Source: an uncultured Acetatifactor sp.
GTDB taxonomy: Bacteria; Bacillota; Clostridia; Lachnospirales; Lachnospiraceae
Length of the DNA stretch: 64,000 nt
NCBI GenBank assembly: GCA_910589035.1
Contig: CAJUSI010000005.1
Coordinates: forward strand, 1-64,000
Direction: 5' to 3'
Below the pieces are notes generated by a model. It made no database searches. It worked only from the letters and a program-made list of their open reading frames with translations, and had not been told where the DNA came from. Below are positions 59,839 to 64,000 of this stretch, piece after piece (position 1 is the stretch's first letter; each line of letters begins with the position of its first letter). The position numbers and the translations under genes are program-made.

Positions 59839-60771
59839 TCAGTCTGCAATCATTTTTTCTTTCTCCGTACATATCTTTCCGGCGGTCAGGCTGAAATAAA
59901 TATCCTCCAGGGATGGCTGCTGCGCATGAACATTGTAAATTTTCCCGCCCGCCTCCACGATCCGGCGGACAAGCAGGGGAATTTCTTCTTCTGCCCTGAC
60001 GGGAATTTCCAGGGTATCGTCCTCTGTAACGGGATGGGGAAAATCCGGAGGCAGAGCTTTTGCCTTTATGATGACTTTCAGCTCAGAGGAAATTCTGGCG
60101 CGCAGTTCTTCCAGGGTACCCTCCGCCAGCAGATGCCCCTGCTCCATGAGCCCGTAACGTGTACAGACCTCCTGTGCGTAGCGAAGCTGATGGGTGCAGA
60201 GAAAGACGGTAATTCCCTTTTCCTTTGCCAGGCTGCGGATCATGGTGTGGACATTCTGGGCGCTTTTGGGATCTAATCCGGAGGTGGGTTCGTCCAGAAA
60301 TAAGATCCTGGGTTCGTGGATCAGCGCTCTTGCCAGAGAGAGACGCTGGCGCATACCCGTGGAATAGGCTGCCAGCTTTTTATCGGCTGCCTCGGATAAT
60401 TCCAGCTGCTCCAGCATAGCCCCGGCACGCTTTCTGCTTTCCGTCGGCCCCAGACCGAAGAGGGAACCATAGAACACCAGATTCTGCAGGCCGGTCAAAT
60501 GGTCGTACATTTGTGCATGTTCCGTCACCACACCGGATATGGCATGAACCTGCTCTGGGGTTCGGACAGGTTCCATATCAAATACCCTGCAGCTTCCTTC
60601 CGTGGGAGTAAGCATACCGTTGAGCAGCTTTACCGTAGTGGTTTTTCCTGCGCCGTTGGGCCCCAGGAATCCGAAGATTTCCCCCTGGTCTAAGCGGATG
60701 CTGATATGATCAACCGCCTTTTTCCCATCGGCATAGGTTTTCGATAATTGTTCCAGTCTGACAGCATTCAT
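59839..60771 (-). CDS. ABC transporter ATP-binding protein (NatA-like)
   Basis: The 310-residue ATPase has Walker A GPNGAGKTTT, signature YSTGMRQRL, Walker B ILFLDEPTSGLDP and switch His in CTHQLRYAQE, plus a C-terminal tail (about 225-310). It supplies energy to the ABC-2 permease encoded downstream. AGGAGG precedes the ATG at 60771. Cargo is unknown; antimicrobial resistance or Na+ export are possible for this family. The XRE regulator gene lies upstream on the same strand. Confidence 0.9.
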   Translation of the reverse strand: MNAVRLEQLSKTYADGKKAVDHISIRLDQGEIFGFLGPNGAGKTTTVKLLNGMLTPTEGSCRVFDMEPVRTPEQVHAISGVVTEHAQMYDHLTGLQNLVFYGSLFGLGPTESRKRAGAMLEQLELSEAADKKLAAYSTGMRQRLSLARALIHEPRILFLDEPTSGLDPKSAQNVHTMIRSLAKEKGITVFLCTHQLRYAQEVCTRYGLMEQGHLLAEGTLEELRARISSELKVIIKAKALPPDFPHPVTEDDTLEIPVRAEEEIPLLVRRIVEAGGKIYNVHAQQPSLEDIYFSLTAGKICTEKEKMIAD

Positions 60772-60842
60772 TTGTTTTTATACCTCCTGTTAACCCCGGA
60801 CAAGCCGGAATCAGATTCTGATACCCTGTGCAGATTTTGTCG

Positions 60843-61961
60843 TTAAGCGTTCAACCCCATTTCCCTCAGCTGCCGTACAATACTGCGAAAACGGAGATTG
60901 TCCGCAAGGGGCCGGAAGACAGGATTATCTGCCACAGCCTCCGTCATGCTTTTTCGGATGATCCTTTCATCTCTTGGCAAATCGCTCCCCAGAGGAAGAA
61001 TGGTTTCAAACCAGTCATCCAGCCGGTTAAAATAGGAATCCCCATGGAGCTTCAGCGGATAGATTTCTCCGGCTGCAAGCTCTGTGTACTTTTCCAACAG
61101 ATCCAGGACCTTTTCCGTATTGCCGAATGCCATGAAACCCTGGGCCGCATGGAGATACAGCGTGAGCAGGAGACCGGGATGAAGCGTCCTGATCCGGAAG
61201 GTGTCGGCGATGCTGAATAGTCTCTCGCAGGTTATCTCAAAAGCATTTACATCCTTCCCGCACAGCGTCAAATAGGTGCACAGGTGATTCAGCAGATGGA
61301 GGACGGATGAATATATGCCGGTTTGCAGGATCTTCTGTGCATTATTGATATTTCCCACTGACTGATAGGCCATGGCCAGTACAGGCTCAGAGGAGGTCAT
61401 GGACATTTCCAGGGGTTCCAATAACAGGATCGCTTCCTCTGCCCTGCCCAGCTGCAGAAGACAGAATGCTTCCATATTCTGGGCCTGTTTTGCAAGCTCA
61501 GGGTTATCGCATTCCTTTCTGACACGAAGAAAGAGCGCTTTCGCTTCTTCCAGCGTTTCGGCGGATTTTTCCGGACTCCCGGGCAGCATGGAATGGTTTA
61601 CATACAGGGAGCCTATCTGGAACAGCAGGGGCGGACAGGAATAATACTTTTTTGCAATTTCCCGGCACTGTTCCATGACCTGGTCAAAAGGAAGGGTGGA
61701 AAATGCCGAGCAGAGCTGCCGGTACAGGCTGCGGATTTCTTTCCTGTTCATCTGCGGATCATAGCCCATCAGCTGATCGATGCTGATGTTGAAAAAGGAT
61801 GCCAGGCGGGGCAAAAGGGTGATGTCGGGATAGGTGGTTCCTGTTTCCCACTTCGAGACAGAAGCCTTGGACACTCCCATATACCCGGCCAGTTCATCCT
61901 GGGTAATCCCCCTTTTATGACGATGTTCGATCAGGATATTTCCGATACGGAGTTCTTTCAT
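60843..61961 (-). CDS. XRE family regulator with TPR-like C-terminus
   Basis: The 372-residue protein has an N-terminal HTH_XRE domain (RHKRGITQDELAGYMGVSKA, SVSKWETGTTYPDI; about 1-65) and a helical TPR-like remainder, the plan of Rgg/PlcR-type or toxin-antitoxin-like regulators. Peptide sensing is possible but not shown. It lies 72 bases upstream of the exporter genes and probably controls them. GAGGTAAAT precedes the ATG at 61961. Confidence 0.88.
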   Translation of the reverse strand: MKELRIGNILIEHRHKRGITQDELAGYMGVSKASVSKWETGTTYPDITLLPRLASFFNISIDQLMGYDPQMNRKEIRSLYRQLCSAFSTLPFDQVMEQCREIAKKYYSCPPLLFQIGSLYVNHSMLPGSPEKSAETLEEAKALFLRVRKECDNPELAKQAQNMEAFCLLQLGRAEEAILLLEPLEMSMTSSEPVLAMAYQSVGNINNAQKILQTGIYSSVLHLLNHLCTYLTLCGKDVNAFEITCERLFSIADTFRIRTLHPGLLLTLYLHAAQGFMAFGNTEKVLDLLEKYTELAAGEIYPLKLHGDSYFNRLDDWFETILPLGSDLPRDERIIRKSMTEAVADNPVFRPLADNLRFRSIVRQLREMGLNA

Positions 61962-61982
61962 ATTGATTTACCTCATGACAAT

Positions 61983-62011
61983 ATCATACCCCCGGAAAGG
62001 TAAAAATACAA
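61983..62011 (-). promoter_or_regulatory. Candidate promoter of the XRE/exporter genes
   Basis: On the minus strand, TTGTAT (62011-62006), 17-base spacer and TATGAT (61988-61983). The -35 matches only 3 of 6, so this is a tentative site. Confidence 0.35.
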
Positions 62012-62370
62012 TGGAATCCTGTTTTACTTTTATTAAAAAAGTTGCGCGACAGGAAACCTCGGAAAAACATTCAGGAAATTGGAGAAGGAACGGCACCTTT
62101 GCTCATTATACCGCATTAAGAATAATAAAAATGTGAGATTGTGCTTTGACAACTGAATGGACGGACAAGTGGATAATGGAGATAAGAAAGACATGAAGAT
62201 GCTTGTATTTACAGTGCAAAAATGATAAGATTGGGGCATGGAGTATTCTGATATCTTGACAGGGCCCGCAGGCTGGAGAGGAAAAGAAGAGAAGCCTTCC
62301 GGGGCGGGGCCGTAAGGAGGAGAAGCCTGCCGAATCGGAGCTACAAAGAGAAAAAGGAGAGAGCGGATTT
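62012..62370. other. Divergent intergenic region before the Hsp70-like gene
   Basis: This 359-base stretch is AT-rich on the left. A TTGACA at 62146-62151 has a GATAAT 20 bases downstream, too far for a normal promoter. A near repeat (AGAGAAGCCTTCCGG at 62289 and GGAGAAGCCTGCCG at 62318) is of unknown meaning. No gene is seen. Confidence 0.45.
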
Positions 62371-64000
62371 ATGAAGTATGATGGTTATGATGTGTATGAC
62401 ATTATTTACAGAAATGACAGTGCTGTCAAAAAATTACTGGAGAGAGATTCCATTTATTTAAAGACAGGATTTATCATACTGCAGGATGTGGAGGGCAGAA
62501 TATGGTATTTGTATAAAAAGGGAGGAATGCTTATTCCTGAACAGCAGGAGTATCTTGAACGGACATACGGAAGAAGAGATATGCTTCCGAAAATCAGCAG
62601 GATGAAGATCGGAAAGGATGAATGTGAATGCAGTTATCCGGCGGAGGAATTTGCAAGGGATTTCTTCATTGGTTTAAGCAGGATTGAGGCCTGCACCGGG
62701 TGGAAGGTTGAAAAGCGCCTGTGGAAAATTCTGAGTGATGTATCCAGACTGTACGATGCGCCGGCCAGAATGGTGAGACCGGAACAGTATATGGACAGGG
62801 TAACCCTGTTAAGATGCGCTTATGTAAGCGACAGGAAGACCAAGAGGAGAAATTTCTCCAGCTTTGCGGATTGGAAATATCTCTCGGCAAATGACACGGC
62901 ATCCGTAAATCCTGCCATATCAGAGCCTGCGGCTGCAGGTTCCGTGTCCTCCGCAGCAGGAATGCCTGGATCGGGCGCTGTATCCTCCGTGGCGGGTGTG
63001 CCTGGAGCAGGTTCCGTGCCCTCCGTAGCGGGCATGTCCGAAACCGGCGCTGTGCCCTCTGTAGCCGGAATGCCTGGAGCGGGCGCTGTACCCTCCGGAG
63101 CGGGTGTGCCGGAAGCCGGCTTTGCAGCCTCCGGCGCCGGAGAGCCGGAAACTGACTCCGCGCCCTGCAGAACGGTTTCCGTAAGCTCCACGCTGTCCGA
63201 AGAATCAGATACTGATACAGATTCTGCTTCGGCACAGGCATCGTCCCCGACGCCTGCTGCGGAAGCCGCGCAGATACCGCAGCAGCCGGCCGATGCCGCT
63301 GTGCAGAAGAGAGAAAAAAAGGCAAAAACGGTAATCAATGATATCAGGGGATTATTGGAATGCGATAAAAGAAGATGCCGTCTGGAAGCCTATGAAGAGA
63401 ATATGCTCTATGACATTAAGCGCGGGCATTGGGATCTGTATGACTGTGCGGAGACGCCGGAGGAACCGGCCAGGGAGAAGCTGGTAGCCAGAGATCCGAG
63501 AAAGGATATCAGGACAGGGGTTGTGGGAATTGATTTCGGAACCAAGAGCACGGTGGTAGTGCGCCAGGATGATACCAGCGCCATCTTGCCTATCCGCATC
63601 GGAGCGGAGGTGCTGTCCGCCTGCCTGAGGGAGAGCGACTACGAGAACCCCACTATCATCGAGTGTATCAACCTGGATGAGTTTATGAAAAAATATGAGG
63701 AACAGGAGGGAAGACCGGAGACCAGCTGCGAAGACTTTTTTGTCTCCTATGATGCCGGCAATGACTACCGCACCTGCCTGCCCAGTGAATTCTATGCATA
63801 TTACGCGGATTTAAAGCAGTGGGCGAACCATGAAAAGGAAAATGTGGTGGTTCTGGATAAGCAGAAGCAGGAATACCGGTTCGGGGCAGACGGATCCGCG
63901 CGGGAGAGAATTATCAATCCCATCGAGCTTTACGCTTATTACATCGGTATGTATATCAACAACATGCGAAACGGCATTTACATGAAATATCTGATGTCCT
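62371..64000 (+). CDS. Hsp70-like ATPase with novel N-terminal domain (partial)
   Basis: The ATG at 62371 has AAAGGAGAG upstream, and the frame is open through the window end (543 residues seen). The N-terminal domain (about 1-180) is not recognised. A Pro/Ala/Gly/Ser-rich linker follows with a repeat of the form VPGAGSVPSVAGM (about 195-260), then a short helical region (about 310-375) and VVGIDFGTKSTVVVRQD (about 384-400), the phosphate-1 motif of Hsp70/actin-fold ATPases. The later part is a diverged nucleotide-binding domain. Hsp70-like proteins with extra domains occur in Lachnospiraceae with unknown tasks. The C-terminal part is outside the window. Confidence 0.78.
   Translation, partial: MKYDGYDVYDIIYRNDSAVKKLLERDSIYLKTGFIILQDVEGRIWYLYKKGGMLIPEQQEYLERTYGRRDMLPKISRMKIGKDECECSYPAEEFARDFFIGLSRIEACTGWKVEKRLWKILSDVSRLYDAPARMVRPEQYMDRVTLLRCAYVSDRKTKRRNFSSFADWKYLSANDTASVNPAISEPAAAGSVSSAAGMPGSGAVSSVAGVPGAGSVPSVAGMSETGAVPSVAGMPGAGAVPSGAGVPEAGFAASGAGEPETDSAPCRTVSVSSTLSEESDTDTDSASAQASSPTPAAEAAQIPQQPADAAVQKREKKAKTVINDIRGLLECDKRRCRLEAYEENMLYDIKRGHWDLYDCAETPEEPAREKLVARDPRKDIRTGVVGIDFGTKSTVVVRQDDTSAILPIRIGAEVLSACLRESDYENPTIIECINLDEFMKKYEEQEGRPETSCEDFFVSYDAGNDYRTCLPSEFYAYYADLKQWANHEKENVVVLDKQKQEYRFGADGSARERIINPIELYAYYIGMYINNMRNGIYMKYLMS

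Noticed and set aside
62666..63338. Minus-strand Ala/Pro-rich frames opposite the Hsp70-like linker
   Set aside because: Explained by the low-complexity linker of the plus-strand gene.

Overview
The window reads as chromosome of a GC-moderate, spore-forming, motile Clostridia species, most likely a Lachnospiraceae member. Reasons: flagellins with a FliS chaperone, a BofA homologue next to a DUF2508 gene, a Flp/Tad pilus locus of the Lachnospiraceae layout (DUF5702, FHA, Flp1-type pilin), an AgrD-type peptide, strong AGGAGG ribosome sites, and many TTG/GTG starts. No rRNA, CRISPR array, intact prophage or intact insertion sequence was seen. One tRNA gene, tRNA-Ser(GCU), is present.

Layout. 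0.3-7.2 kb (minus strand): hflC, hflK, a GAF/HD-GYP protein, an MBL-fold hydrolase and a CHASE2 adenylate cyclase. 7.5-14.7 kb (plus): a MATE exporter, a DUF4358 lipoprotein/MBOAT/DHHW O-acetylation set, a HAD phosphatase and rsmA. 14.8-21.4 kb: an agr-like quorum-sensing island with a LytTR regulator, a GHKL kinase, a 49-residue AgrD-type peptide gene, a transglutaminase-fold protein and two ABC half-transporters, but no AgrB. 21.6-24.5 kb: a gene graveyard (Schlafen-like, solute-binding protein, ABC-2 permease, HTH remnant). 24.5-36.9 kb: Uma2, a divergent flagellin, a very large repeat protein, glgB, a FliK-like/DUF6240 protein, a full flagellin and fliS. 36.8-37.5 kb: DUF2508 and bofA, divergent. 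37.6-48.4 kb: the Tad pilus operon (peptidase, TadZ-like, TadA, TadB, TadC, Flp pilin, pseudopilins, second peptidase, FHA protein). 48.4-54.2 kb: rhomboid, a flavodoxin/SCP2 protein, HIT protein, two-subunit class I fumarase, tRNA-Ser and a secreted transglutaminase-like protein. 54.6-58.7 kb: LysR next to decayed redox genes. 58.8-62 kb: an ABC-2 exporter with an XRE regulator. 62.4 kb to the end: an Hsp70-like ATPase, cut by the window edge.

Two themes stand out. First, the agr-like island pairs an AgrD-type peptide with a Cys-His-Asp transglutaminase-fold protein and a dedicated ABC pair in place of AgrB, with a tandem LytTR-like operator just upstream of the peptide gene. It is the best candidate here for an undescribed maturation and export route. 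Second, at least nine unrelated tandem or direct repeat tracts sit immediately 5' of start codons (near 9.0, 12.8, 13.8, 37.7, 39.3, 44.7, 45.8, 51.8 and 59.6 kb), as if leader-region minisatellites were a general habit of this genome. Decay by small deletions and frameshifts is concentrated at 21.6-24.5 and 55.7-58.7 kb.
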